A DNA stretch of 64,000 nucleotides from Chryseobacterium sp. MYb264. Lineage in GTDB: Bacteria; Bacteroidota; Bacteroidia; Flavobacteriales; Weeksellaceae. Shown piece by piece: positions 52,975 through 61,377 of this stretch. The notes under the pieces are model-generated. The model had not been told where the DNA came from and searched no databases. It worked only from the letters and a program-made list of their open reading frames with translations. Numbering within the stretch: position 1 is the first letter of the stretch; each line of letters opens with the position of its first letter. The translations under genes were made by a program, and so were the position numbers. The stretch covers positions 744,001 to 808,000 of the forward strand of contig NZ_CP142422.1 in NCBI RefSeq assembly GCF_035974275.1, written 5' to 3'.

Positions 52975-54423
52975 CTATATTAATTTCAGGATTCTCTTCA
53001 AATTGACAGTGAAAATAGCCATTGCACCCTGCATTTGCATATTTTCAATACCATTTGCAATCGCCCTGTCGTAGCCGTGTACGTTTTTAAGCTCGCTGTT
53101 TTTGGCTTCGATTTTATAGCGGTGTTTCGATTTTTCTTTGTAATAATCGCTTTCCTGAAAAATCATTTGCTCCTTATGTAAGTCTGATTTTATGGAAACC
53201 GAATAAGTTTTAGATTTTGCTCCTTCTTTATAACATCCTTCTTTTAATGGGCAAACCTTGCATTTTTCAATATCAAAATAATAGGTATCCACTTGATTTC
53301 CGCCTACGTGTTTCTTCCCGCCACGAGCTTTGCGAATCGCCAAATGCCCTGCAGGACACACAAAACGGTCGGCATCTTTATTGTAATCAAAACGGTCTTC
53401 ATCTTTTCGAAAACCCTGGGTGATGGAAGGATTAAGTCTGGCTACTATTTTAATATTTTGTTCGCCCGCAATTTTCAGATTTTCTTTTCCGCTGTAAGCA
53501 GCGTCACCAATGATGGCATCTACCTCCATCCCGTTGTCCTGGCTCATCTGCAGTAATTTTGGCAGTTCCGGGCCGTCGCCTTTTTCTCCCGAAGTTACCA
53601 CGGCCGCCGTAATAATCCGCTCTTCGCTCATCGCCAAGTGCGTTTTGTATCCGAAAAAAGAACTGTCAGCCGATTTGTGACCCGTTTTAGCGTCGGCATC
53701 TTTTGAAAAAACCATCTGCTCCCCGGTGTCTCTCACTGTTTCCTTCAAAAGATTCAGCTTCTCCTTTACAGCAGGAATCTCCCTGATAGAAGCTTCGTTT
53801 TCAATGCGTTTTTCGAGTTCTCTGCAATAATCCAATTCTTTGTTTAAATCATTTTCAATATTTTTTGAGGGCATTTTAGTTTTAAATTCTTCATCAAACT
53901 GATAAACGGTCTTGCGAAGCAGTTTTGAGCGCTCCCGCAATACTTCTATCGTTGAAAAAGGATTGCTCATCGACAAGGTGTGAGTGGCATCTACAATGAT
54001 GGATCTGGATTTGATGATGCCTTTTTCAATCGCAATACTCACGGTTTTACCAATGAGCAAGCTTAAAAGATCACTATCTTTCAAACGCAGTTTTCTGAAT
54101 TTTGTAAGGGAACTGGGATTGATTACATCTTCTTCCGGAGTCATATCCAAGAAATATTTAAAGGACATATCATACCGGGAACGCTCTACCACATCTACAT
54201 CAGAAACTGTATAAATACTTTTTAAAAGCAGGTATTTAAACATCCGTACCGGACTTTCAGCATTGCGACCATTGTTTAAGCAGTATTTGCTCAAAAGCTC
54301 ATCATAGATGAAAGAAAAATCAATCAGCTCATTAATTTTTCTAAGAAGGTTTTCCTTCGGTACAATTAAATCATACAAACCGGAATAGGCACTCAACGGA
54401 AGTTTTTCTTGCTGTATTAACAT
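52975..54423 (-). CDS. IS1182 family transposase
   Basis: A 482-residue DDE transposase with the N-terminal DUF772 domain (about 50-125: LNNGRNAESPVRMFKYLLLKSIY ... TKFRKLRL). Catalytic residues can be placed at Asp in IIVDATHT (near 145), Asp in IIGDAAYSGKEN (near 305) and Glu in EAKNSELKNVHGYDRA (near 445). A cysteine cluster (CPAGHLA, CKVCPLKEGC) in the second half is typical of the family. The frame is intact. Confidence 0.95.
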   Translation of the reverse strand: MLIQQEKLPLSAYSGLYDLIVPKENLLRKINELIDFSFIYDELLSKYCLNNGRNAESPVRMFKYLLLKSIYTVSDVDVVERSRYDMSFKYFLDMTPEEDVINPSSLTKFRKLRLKDSDLLSLLIGKTVSIAIEKGIIKSRSIIVDATHTLSMSNPFSTIEVLRERSKLLRKTVYQFDEEFKTKMPSKNIENDLNKELDYCRELEKRIENEASIREIPAVKEKLNLLKETVRDTGEQMVFSKDADAKTGHKSADSSFFGYKTHLAMSEERIITAAVVTSGEKGDGPELPKLLQMSQDNGMEVDAIIGDAAYSGKENLKIAGEQNIKIVARLNPSITQGFRKDEDRFDYNKDADRFVCPAGHLAIRKARGGKKHVGGNQVDTYYFDIEKCKVCPLKEGCYKEGAKSKTYSVSIKSDLHKEQMIFQESDYYKEKSKHRYKIEAKNSELKNVHGYDRAIANGIENMQMQGAMAIFTVNLKRILKLI

Positions 54424-54454
54424 TTGCTTTGCTATTGAAATTTACATTGAAGAT

Positions 54455-54496
54455 AAAAAAATAAGCAAAACTTTTAAAGTTTTGCTTATTTTTTTT
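54455..54496. terminator. Bidirectional terminator hairpin upstream of the transposase
   Basis: Arms of about 20 bases pair perfectly around a single central base at 54475 (core AAGCAAAACTTT and AAAGTTTTGCTT), with an A-run on the left and T-run on the right. Lying between the right inverted repeat and the transposase start, it blocks transcription entering from the flank. Confidence 0.9.
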
Positions 54497-54523
54497 AATG
54501 AAGTTTACTTTTTCAGTGCCCTC

Positions 54524-54932
54524 AAAAAGACAGTCTTTTTTTTTAGTAGATCTGAGCCCAACTCTATACCTGTATTGAGATTTAATAAAAACTTCTGAAA
54601 AAATGAAAAATAAAAACAAATGAAAGGTGAAAAAAAATTACTTACAGTTCCTTACCGTTTATTTCAGAAAACATATTTTTAAATGATCATCGCGTATAAA
54701 ATCCTTTTACCGAAGGTCAATACTTTATTTTAGAAGGATTAAAATAAAGCCTAAATTTTAATTGAGGCTTTCTTATTTTAACATCATAGATATAAACTTA
54801 AATATTAAAATAAGAATGACCTGTTAATATAAAGAAAAGCACCATTTTAAAGACATCTTATTCCATTTTTAATCAAAAACAATTATAGATTTTATTAATC
54901 AAAATTCATTTGTTTGATAGATAAAATGTTTC
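54524..54932. other. Non-coding region between insertion sequence and peroxiredoxin gene
   Basis: It begins with the right duplication copy (54524-54531) and the 3' arm and T-run of the split M16 terminator (to 54544). A further terminator-like hairpin has arms AAAGCCT (54746-54752) and AGGCTTT (54765-54771), followed by CTTATTTT. No coding sequence with family features was seen in the remaining AT-rich sequence. Confidence 0.6.
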
Positions 54933-54940
54933 TATATTTG
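54909..54940 (+). promoter_or_regulatory. Promoter of the peroxiredoxin gene
   Basis: TTTG (54909-54912), 20 bases, then exact TATATTTG (54933-54940), leaving about 28 bases of leader before the ATG at 54974. The upstream in-frame ATG at 54914 lies inside this promoter and is therefore rejected as start. Confidence 0.8.
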
Positions 54941-54973
54941 TATCAGAAATTTAAATATAAAAACGAGAAAATT

Positions 54974-55606
54974 ATGTCTTTAGTAGGAAAAAAATTCCCG
55001 AATGTAACGGTAGACGCAATGTCTGAAATGGGTGACGATTTAAGAATCAACATCTTTGAAGAAGCAACAACCAACCAGCAAAAGGTTATTTTGTTCTGGT
55101 ATCCAAAAGACTTTACTTTTGTATGCCCGACTGAGCTTCATGCTTTTCAAGAAGCTTTAGGTGAATTCGAAAAAAGAAACACGAAAGTAATCGGTGCTTC
55201 TTGCGATACGAACGAAGTGCACTTCGCATGGTTGAACGTTTCAAAAGATAACGGAGGTATTGAAGGAGTTACTTACCCACTTTTAGCTGATACACACAGA
55301 CAATTAGCTAACCTTTTAGGAATTGTAGATCAGGATTTCGAATACAACGAAGAAGGTGAAGAAGTTTTCACTGGTTCTAACGTAACATACAGAGCAACCT
55401 ATCTGATCGACGAAACGGGGAAAATCTTCCACGAATCTGTAAACGATATGCCTCTTGGTAGAAACGTAAAAGAATATTTAAGATTAATCGATGCTTATAC
55501 GCACGTTCAGAAGCATGGTGAAGTTTGCCCTGCAAACTGGGAAGAAGGTAAAGAAGCAATGAAAGCTGACAGAACTTCTACTGCTGAGTATTTAGCAAAA
55601 AATTAA
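54974..55606 (+). CDS. Peroxiredoxin (AhpC/Prx1 type, 2-Cys)
   Basis: A 210-residue thiol peroxidase reducing H2O2 and organic peroxides. Peroxidatic Cys51 lies in DFTFVCPTELHAF, and the resolving Cys185 in EVCPANWEEG; the GGIEGVTYPLLAD and TYLIDETGKIFHESVNDMPLGRN blocks are typical of the Prx1/AhpC branch. The start at 54974 (MSLVGKKFPN) follows from the promoter position. Thioredoxin and a DUF6952-like gene follow, so it is probably reduced by the neighbour. Confidence 0.93.
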   Translation: MSLVGKKFPNVTVDAMSEMGDDLRINIFEEATTNQQKVILFWYPKDFTFVCPTELHAFQEALGEFEKRNTKVIGASCDTNEVHFAWLNVSKDNGGIEGVTYPLLADTHRQLANLLGIVDQDFEYNEEGEEVFTGSNVTYRATYLIDETGKIFHESVNDMPLGRNVKEYLRLIDAYTHVQKHGEVCPANWEEGKEAMKADRTSTAEYLAKN

Positions 55607-55617
55607 TCAAATTAATA

Positions 55618-55705
55618 TAACAATGTAACAATCTAGCAATGTAACAATAATGTAGCAGGAAATGATATTGGTAAACTGTTGCATTGTTATATTGGTACAT
55701 TGTTA
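55618..55705. repeat. Long imperfect inverted repeat between peroxiredoxin and thioredoxin
   Basis: Arms of 29 bases (55618-55646 and 55677-55705) agree in about 24 positions, built from the unit AACAATGTA/CAAT. Each arm is itself a degenerate direct repeat. No T-run follows. Such a structure could separate the peroxiredoxin and thioredoxin transcripts. Confidence 0.75.
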
Positions 55706-55728
55706 AATTTTATTCTAAAATTTAACTT

Positions 55729-56034
55729 ATGTATACAGAATTAACAGAAGATACTCTTCAAAATATAGTAAGCGATAACGAAAAAGTAGTTGTACAATAC
55801 GGTGCTACATGGTGCGGAAACTGCAGAATCATGAAGCCTAAATTCAAAAAATTAGCATCTGAAAACGACAGTATTCCTTTCCTTTATGTGGATGCAGAAA
55901 AATTACCGGAAAGCAGAAAACTGGCTAAAGTGGACAACTTACCTACTTTTGCGATCTTTAAAAATGGTGAATTGGTGAATCAGGTTCAGTCTAACCAGGC
56001 GGAAAGTTTAATTAATTTATTTAACGAATTATAA
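55729..56034 (+). CDS. Thioredoxin-like protein with CGNC motif
   Basis: A 101-residue cytoplasmic thioredoxin fold without signal peptide. The redox site is WCGNC (Cys29, Cys32) in place of the usual WCGPC; the cis-proline is in VDNLPTFAIFKNG. It lies between peroxiredoxin and a small conserved gene only one base downstream, so it probably serves peroxide defence. Confidence 0.9.
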   Translation: MYTELTEDTLQNIVSDNEKVVVQYGATWCGNCRIMKPKFKKLASENDSIPFLYVDAEKLPESRKLAKVDNLPTFAIFKNGELVNQVQSNQAESLINLFNEL

Positions 56035-56035
56035 G

Positions 56036-56284
56036 ATGAAGTTACCCGTAATCAGACAGTTTTTCCAGAACCAGACTCCTGAAAACCTTGAAAAGACGTT
56101 AGAAGTTTTGGAAAGCTTTACAGAGTTCAGAGGAACAACAGAAGAGGATATGAATGTGGCCGGAGAGTTAATCACCAATATCTGCGGAGCTCTTGAAGTT
56201 CATGCCAACGTACAAAACGGAATGAGCGAGAAGGATGCTTTAAACTCATTTGCTCAAAAGGTTCTTGGATCAATTGATAAATAA
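56036..56284 (+). CDS. DUF6952-like small protein
   Basis: An 82-residue soluble, mostly helical, acidic protein (MKLPVIRQFFQNQTPENLEKTLEVLE ... AGELITNICGALEVHANVQNGMSEKDALNSFAQKVL). I recognise it as the small protein commonly linked to thioredoxin in Bacteroidota (DUF6952, from memory). One base separates it from the thioredoxin gene. Function unknown; likely a partner in redox work. Confidence 0.72.
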   Translation: MKLPVIRQFFQNQTPENLEKTLEVLESFTEFRGTTEEDMNVAGELITNICGALEVHANVQNGMSEKDALNSFAQKVLGSIDK

Positions 56285-56347
56285 ATTTTTGATTAAAAAA
56301 TTAAAAGATTTAATAATTAAAAATTTTTTACCCCATATAAAAAATAA

Positions 56348-56377
56348 AATCCCGATGAAAAGACATCAGGATTTTTT
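56348..56377 (+). terminator. Terminator of the peroxiredoxin-thioredoxin group
   Basis: AATCCCGATG (56348-56357) and CATCAGGATT (56364-56373) pair with one mismatch; a T-run follows. Confidence 0.85.
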
Positions 56378-56439
56378 GGGTTTATAAAAATGAATGATAA
56401 AATTCTTCATTTTTCATTATTAATTCTTCATTAATAAAA

Positions 56440-57126
56440 TTAGCTTCTTCTGCTCATTAAAATTCTTAAAATATACCAGAACAGCAACATAATAGAGGCA
56501 AAAAGTTGTAAAGAAGCTCCAACATACTGATCTGTTGTATAAGCATCTTTCAATTTGCTTGTTTGATATAAAATGGTTGCAGACGCTAAAATGACCATTC
56601 CTACAGAAAACCAAAGTCCAAGGTTGAATCCAAAGATTGCTCCTCCCACAATTAATCCCAACGCAATAAAACCGCCAATTACGATGATATTTCTAAGGAA
56701 TGAAAAATCTTTTTTAGAGGTAAAAGCTACCACAGAAATCCCAGCAAACATTGCAATCGTTAACATAGCCGCCTGATAGATCACTACTCCGCCAGCTTGT
56801 GCAATAGCAATATAAATCAGAGGAAGGAAAATAATAGCTTCAATGAAAACATAGGCTCCTAACCCTAAATACTGAGTCGATCTACTTTGTGATAAAGACC
56901 ATTTATTTGCCAGAATAGACGCCAGCCAAAAAGCCCCGATGATCAATAACCAAGTGTATTTTTGAGCAAACATCAATCCTATAATTTCAGCGGGTACAGT
57001 ATTTATTAAAACTGTTTCCACCGCAATAAATGCAAGAATTGCTAAAGCAACATGCAAATAGGTTTTCTTGTAAAAATCCGCCTTTTCAACATCTTTGGCG
57101 TGCGCGACCAAAATATTTGTCATCAT
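56440..57126 (-). CDS. Bax inhibitor-1/YccA family membrane protein
   Basis: A 228-residue protein with seven membrane segments. It fits the Bax inhibitor-1 fold: VALAILAFIAVETVLIN, FWLASILANKWSLSQSR, YVFIEAIIFLPLIYIA, the conserved AGISVVAFTSKKDFSFL and ILYQTSKLKDAYTTDQYVGASLQLFASIMLLFWYILRI at the C-terminus. In bacteria such proteins are calcium-leak channels or FtsH partners. The upstream secreted-protein gene is 17 bases away. Confidence 0.92.
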   Translation of the reverse strand: MMTNILVAHAKDVEKADFYKKTYLHVALAILAFIAVETVLINTVPAEIIGLMFAQKYTWLLIIGAFWLASILANKWSLSQSRSTQYLGLGAYVFIEAIIFLPLIYIAIAQAGGVVIYQAAMLTIAMFAGISVVAFTSKKDFSFLRNIIVIGGFIALGLIVGGAIFGFNLGLWFSVGMVILASATILYQTSKLKDAYTTDQYVGASLQLFASIMLLFWYILRILMSRRS

Positions 57127-57143
57127 AGTTTATTGTTTTTTAA

Positions 57144-57605
57144 TTATTTTACTTTATTCGTTTTTGCAGGTTTTATTCCTAATATTTTTCCGTCTTCTTC
57201 AAAAACTGCCGTAACAATTTCACTCGGTGTTTCCTCTTTATCATCAGCATATTTATACTGAATCATTGGATAGGTGCTTCCGTCTTTTAAAATCTTATAG
57301 CCTGACTTATAAATTTCAAGCTTTTTGTTAAATTTTATATCTGCCAAAAGCTTTTTATAGACGTTATCTGTCACAACCATTCTTGCTTTTTCAGATAATA
57401 ATGCATCAGAAGCTTTTCTGTCTGCAACTTTTAAAGCTGTGATAAATTTTGAAAAATTAGCATCAAAAGAAGCGATTTTCTCTTTGCTTAATGCGTCAAA
57501 TTTCATTTCTTTAGTTTCTCCGCTTTCAATTTTAATGCTTTTCACAGTTTGTGAGAATGCCCATTCAGCAATGAAAACGCTTAGAATCAGAAATAATTTT
57601 TTCAT
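57144..57605 (-). CDS. Hypothetical secreted protein
   Basis: A 153-residue exported protein with signal peptide MKKLFLILSVFIAEWAFSQ. It is rich in Lys and has a C-terminal beta part (YKILKDGSTYPMIQYKYADDKEETPSEIVTAVFEEDGKILGIKP), similar in shape to small DUF3887/NTF2-like domains, but no assignment is made. Between acyl-CoA reductase (46 bases) and Bax inhibitor-1 (17 bases), probably in one transcript. Confidence 0.68.
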   Translation of the reverse strand: MKKLFLILSVFIAEWAFSQTVKSIKIESGETKEMKFDALSKEKIASFDANFSKFITALKVADRKASDALLSEKARMVVTDNVYKKLLADIKFNKKLEIYKSGYKILKDGSTYPMIQYKYADDKEETPSEIVTAVFEEDGKILGIKPAKTNKVK

Positions 57606-57651
57606 ATGATTTTAGTGATTTGGTGAAATATTTTGTTGAAGATACAAAGAA

Positions 57652-58686
57652 TTAAATAATTGCTAAAAATTTCATGGTATCGACATTGTCTGCATAAGTA
57701 TCCAATCCCGGATTTTGTGCTTCGCCTAATTCGACAGACTTCAGACCTAATTCATTTTTAGCCACAATACACTGAATATTTTCTTCATTTTCGATAATAA
57801 AACTCTTCACTTCATCCAAAGAAGAATATCTGCTGAAATTAATTACCGAAAGCGGACTGAAAAGTTTATCATCTTCCTTCAGCATAACAAAATTATTATC
57901 CCAGAATTTTTCCTGATTTAAAAGGTAAACGGCTCGGTTATAATCATAATTGTTAGCATATTTATTATGATTGATGATCTCCTTAAAATCTAAAAAGTTT
58001 TCAAACAACCTGTCAATTACAAAATCTTCAGGAATAAATAATCTGGTTACATTTCTGCAACCCAGACCATAATACAGGAAAATATCTTTTGCTAACAATC
58101 TTAATTCTTCATCAGATTCATCACCTTTTAAAACGGCAACAGAAGTTCTGTTTTTTCTGATGATATTTAAACGGTCTTTAAAATAATATTCAAGGTAACG
58201 TGCTGTATTATTGCTGCCTGTAGCGATTACGGCATCAAAGTTTTCCAGTTTTTCAACAAATTCAAACTTAACATTTCCTTCAGAAAATTCGTTCCATTTT
58301 CTCAATAAAAACGGAATCATATAGCGATCTTTTGAGGACGACTTAATAACCGGAATATGATTGCTCAATACCACAGAAATAACGTCATGAAGACCTACCA
58401 GCGGAATATTTCCCGCCAAAATCAACCCTACTCTTTTAGAAATTTTAGAGATTGAGTAATTCGAGATCCAGTTTTTAATACGTTCTTCTGTTAAAAGATC
58501 TGCCCACTGCTGTAAAGCAAATCTTTGACTTTCAATAGTAAACCATTGATTTTCCACTTTAGACTTTTGTAAAAGAAGTTCAAAATCAACATCATCCTGA
58601 TTATAATCGGCTTCATTTTTCGCTAAAAAGTCCTTGATATAATTGCTAAGCCTTGTAAGTCCTAAAACTTGATTTTCAATATTCAT
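57652..58686 (-). CDS. Acyl-CoA reductase (LuxC-like)
   Basis: A 344-residue protein of the LuxC-type acyl-CoA reductase family, an aldehyde dehydrogenase relative. The blocks VGLILAGNIPLVGLHDVISVVLSNH (about 87-111), IATGSNNTARYLEYYF and IRKNRTSVAVLKGDES are present, and the active cysteine is in YYGLGCRNVTRLF (near residue 212). It should reduce an acyl-CoA or acyl group to aldehyde with NAD(P)H. Its pathway here is unknown. It is divergent from the ferredoxin gene. Confidence 0.85.
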   Translation of the reverse strand: MNIENQVLGLTRLSNYIKDFLAKNEADYNQDDVDFELLLQKSKVENQWFTIESQRFALQQWADLLTEERIKNWISNYSISKISKRVGLILAGNIPLVGLHDVISVVLSNHIPVIKSSSKDRYMIPFLLRKWNEFSEGNVKFEFVEKLENFDAVIATGSNNTARYLEYYFKDRLNIIRKNRTSVAVLKGDESDEELRLLAKDIFLYYGLGCRNVTRLFIPEDFVIDRLFENFLDFKEIINHNKYANNYDYNRAVYLLNQEKFWDNNFVMLKEDDKLFSPLSVINFSRYSSLDEVKSFIIENEENIQCIVAKNELGLKSVELGEAQNPGLDTYADNVDTMKFLAII

Positions 58687-58714
58687 AATTACTTTTAAAT
58701 TGGGGAATATTTTG

Positions 58715-58722
58715 TAATTTTG
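58715..58722 (+). promoter_or_regulatory. Promoter -7 element of the ferredoxin gene
   Basis: Exact TAATTTTG 23 bases before the ferredoxin start; the -33 place has only TTT. On the minus strand TAAATTTG (58732-58725) may serve the acyl-CoA reductase gene. Confidence 0.45.
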
Positions 58723-58745
58723 TGCAAATTTAAAAAAAATTAGCG

Positions 58746-59096
58746 ATGGCTATTAAAATAACTGATGAATGCATTAATTGCGGAGCCTGTGAACCGGAAT
58801 GCCCAAACAATGCAATTTATGAAGGAGCGGTAGATTGGAAAGCTTCAGAAGGTACCGAACTTTCAGGTACTGTAACATTGCCTTCAGGCCTTACAGTGGA
58901 TGCGGATGCACCACAGGAGCCGGTGAGTGATGATGTTTATTTTATTGTAACAGATAAATGTACAGAATGTAAAGGCTTTCATGAAGAGCCACAGTGTGCG
59001 GCCGTTTGCCCGGTAGACTGCTGTGTTCCGGATGAAGACCATGTAGAATCTGATGAAGCGCTGCTAAATAAAAAAGCATTCTTGCACGGAGAATAA
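58746..59096 (+). CDS. Ferredoxin, 2[4Fe-4S]
   Basis: A 116-residue electron carrier. The first cluster motif is CINCGACEPEC (Cys9, 12, 15, 19), the second CTECKGFHEEPQCAAVCP (CxxC-x8-CxxxCP), the long-loop Alvin type. A 45-residue acidic insert lies between them. Adjacent to an acyl-CoA reductase gene on the other strand. Its redox partner is not shown by the sequence. Confidence 0.93.
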   Translation: MAIKITDECINCGACEPECPNNAIYEGAVDWKASEGTELSGTVTLPSGLTVDADAPQEPVSDDVYFIVTDKCTECKGFHEEPQCAAVCPVDCCVPDEDHVESDEALLNKKAFLHGE

Positions 59097-59103
59097 AAAA
59101 CTG

Positions 59104-59132
59104 CCGTCTCATACATTATGAGGCGGTTTTTT
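59104..59132 (+). terminator. Terminator of the ferredoxin gene
   Basis: CCGTCTCATA (59104-59113) and TATGAGGCGG (59117-59126) around a CAT loop with one G-T pair, then six T. Confidence 0.9.
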
Positions 59133-59222
59133 GTATATAAAAAGTCATAAATTTCAAATAAGAATCTAAAAATGAAGCTGTAAGGGCAAAATGTTTTTAC
59201 AGAAAATCCAAAAATTAAAAAT

Positions 59223-60287
59223 ATGAGCAAAAAGCACAACTTTAGCGCGGGACCATGTATTTTACCTCAGGAAGTATTCGAAAAATCGGCTGAGGCGATC
59301 TTAAATTTCAACGGAATCGGTTTATCTCTTCTTGAAATTTCCCACAGAAGCAAGGATTTTGTAGCAGTAATGGACGAAGCACGCGCGATTGTGAAAAGAT
59401 TGATGAATCTGGGCGATGATTACGAAGTTTTATATTTAGGAGGTGGTGCTAGCCTGCAGTTTGCGATGGTTCCTTACAATTTGATGAAAGTTGGTGGGAA
59501 AGCAGCTTATCTTGATACAGGAACCTGGGCTGCCGGAGCGATTAAAGAAGCTAAAAAAGTAGGAACGGTAGATGTTGTAGGCTCTTCAAAAGAAGAAAAT
59601 TATTCTTTTGTTCCAAAGGATTATACGGTAGGTGCAGAATACGATTATTTCCACTGTACGTCAAATAATACGATCTACGGAACTCAAATGAAATCTTTCC
59701 CAGAAGTTGATACTTTGATGGTTTGTGACATGAGTTCTGATATTTTCTCAAGACAATTGGATTTCTCTAAATTTGATCTAATCTACGCCGGAGCTCAGAA
59801 AAACATGGGGCCTGCAGGGGTGACTTTAGTCGTTATCAAAAAAGAAATTCTAGGTAAAACAGGAAGAGAAAATATGTTCTCAATCTTAGATTATTCTCAG
59901 CATATTGCTAAAGAATCGATGTACAATACGCCACCGGTTTTCCCTGTTTATGCGTCTTTACTGACTCTTCAAAACTTAGAGAACAACGGGGGAATTGCTG
60001 CTGCTGAAGCCAGAAATGAAGCAAAAGCAAAACTTTTATACGATGAGATTGACAGCAATCCTTTATTTGAAACATTCTGTGTTGAAGAAGATCGTTCGTT
60101 AATGAATGTTTCTTTCAAATTGACTGACGAAAGTAAAAAAGAGGCTTTCGACAATGCGTGGAAAGCTGCTAATATAAGTGGTTTGAACGGCCACAGAAGT
60201 TTAGGAGGATATAGAGCGAGCTTATATAACGCGCTGCCTATCGAAAGCGTACAGGTTTTGGTGGATGTAATGAAATCAATAAAATAA
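59223..60287 (+). CDS. serC: Phosphoserine aminotransferase
   Basis: A 354-residue PLP enzyme making phosphoserine from phosphohydroxypyruvate and glutamate. The blocks HNFSAGPCILPQEV, LEISHRSKDF, YLGGGASLQFAMVPYNL, CDMSSDIFSR (PLP-Asp), the lysine in YAGAQKNMGPAGVT (near 195) and the C-terminal NGHRSLGGYRASLYNALP are all typical of SerC. It is followed by serA after 124 bases. Confidence 0.97.
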   Translation: MSKKHNFSAGPCILPQEVFEKSAEAILNFNGIGLSLLEISHRSKDFVAVMDEARAIVKRLMNLGDDYEVLYLGGGASLQFAMVPYNLMKVGGKAAYLDTGTWAAGAIKEAKKVGTVDVVGSSKEENYSFVPKDYTVGAEYDYFHCTSNNTIYGTQMKSFPEVDTLMVCDMSSDIFSRQLDFSKFDLIYAGAQKNMGPAGVTLVVIKKEILGKTGRENMFSILDYSQHIAKESMYNTPPVFPVYASLLTLQNLENNGGIAAAEARNEAKAKLLYDEIDSNPLFETFCVEEDRSLMNVSFKLTDESKKEAFDNAWKAANISGLNGHRSLGGYRASLYNALPIESVQVLVDVMKSIK

Positions 60288-60411
60288 TTAAATATATAAT
60301 AATCAATTGTTTAACTATTATTGAGTATTAGTTTAATTTTTCTTAATTTGCGCAACTATTTAATTTTTTAATCAATTCACTTTTTAAAAAATTTAAATTA
60401 AATAAAAAACG

Positions 60412-61374
60412 ATGAAAGTTTTAGCTAACGACGGAATTTCTAAAGCAGGAGAACAGGCATTAAAAGATGCGGGAATTGAAGTTCTGGACAACAGGGTTGC
60501 TCAGGATCATGTCATCAATTTCATCAACGAAAACAATGTAGATGTTCTTTTGGTAAGAAGTGCTACGAAAGTAAAGCAAAACCTGATTGATGCCTGCCCC
60601 GGTCTTAAAATCATAGGAAGAGGCGGTATCGGAATGGATAATATAGACGTTGAATATGCTATTGATAAAGGAAAATATGTAATCAATACGCCGACTGCTT
60701 CCTCAAAATCGGTTGCAGAATTGGTTTTCGGACATTTCTTTTCTCTGGCTAGATTTCTTCACGAATCAAACAGATTAATGCCTTTGGAAGGGGAAACTCA
60801 TTTCAATGCCATGAAGAAATCGTTCAGCAACGCGTATGAACTTTCAGGGAAAACCTTAGGAGTTATTGGCTTTGGAAGTATTGGGCAGGAGGTAATCAAA
60901 ATAGGAATTTCTTTGGGAATGAAGGTTAAGGTATTAACCAGAAAACCCAGAACAGAAGTCCTTACACTAAGTTTCTTCGACGGACAGTCGCTGAACTTTG
61001 AAATTACTTCTACCAACGATACCGATGCATTTTTAAAAGATGTAGATTTTATAAGCATTAATACTCCTGAGACGAATGAATATGTAATAGACACGCCCCA
61101 GTTTGAAAAAATGAAAGACGGAGTCTACCTCGTAAATACTGCAAGAGGCGGTGTGATGAACGAAGTTGCTCTGATTGATTTTATTGAGTCAGGAAAAGTA
61201 GCGGGAGCCGCTCTGGATGTTTTTGAAAACGAGCCGAATCCGGAGCTTCCATTGCTAATGAACCCTGCGCTGTCGCTTTCTCCGCACATTGGAGGAAATA
61301 CAGTAGATGCTCAGGACAAAATCGGAGTTGAACTTGCAGAACAAATTATTAAGTTAAAAGAAACTATAAACTAA
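60412..61374 (+). CDS. serA: D-3-phosphoglycerate dehydrogenase, short form
   Basis: A 320-residue D-2-hydroxyacid dehydrogenase giving 3-phosphohydroxypyruvate from 3-phosphoglycerate with NAD. NAD motif GVIGFGSIGQEV (about 146-157); catalytic Arg in VNTARGG, Glu in FENEPNP and His in LSPHIGGNT. It has no C-terminal ACT domain, so serine feedback as in the E. coli enzyme is not expected. Three bases separate it from the DUF1015 gene. The neighbour serC supports this function against other 2-hydroxyacid dehydrogenases. Confidence 0.93.
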   Translation: MKVLANDGISKAGEQALKDAGIEVLDNRVAQDHVINFINENNVDVLLVRSATKVKQNLIDACPGLKIIGRGGIGMDNIDVEYAIDKGKYVINTPTASSKSVAELVFGHFFSLARFLHESNRLMPLEGETHFNAMKKSFSNAYELSGKTLGVIGFGSIGQEVIKIGISLGMKVKVLTRKPRTEVLTLSFFDGQSLNFEITSTNDTDAFLKDVDFISINTPETNEYVIDTPQFEKMKDGVYLVNTARGGVMNEVALIDFIESGKVAGAALDVFENEPNPELPLLMNPALSLSPHIGGNTVDAQDKIGVELAEQIIKLKETIN

Positions 61375-61377
61375 AAT

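Larger units (their letters stand above)
52781..54523 (-). mobile_element. IS1182-type insertion sequence, complete
   Basis: A 1743-bp element bounded by perfect 15-bp inverted repeats GAGGGCACTGAAAAA (52781-52795, reverse at 54509-54523), with TTCAT shared a little further in. It is flanked by an 8-bp direct repeat AAAAAGAC. One intact transposase gene lies on the minus strand. Strong terminator hairpins stand between the gene and each end. No decay is visible, so the insertion may be recent. Confidence 0.92.

Noticed and set aside
52761..54538. AAAGACTGTC/GACAGTCTTT as the outer inverted repeats of the insertion sequence
   Set aside because: The identical AAAAAGAC lies directly outside GAGGGCACTG on both sides, which places the element ends there; the outer arms then make a host terminator when joined.
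54371..54619. 82-codon frame across the right end of the insertion sequence
   Set aside because: It spans the terminator hairpin, the inverted repeat and flanking DNA, and has no protein-like pattern.
54914..54973. N-terminal extension of the peroxiredoxin
   Set aside because: The extension lies in the promoter, including the TATATTTG element, and family members start at MSLVGKKF-like sequence.
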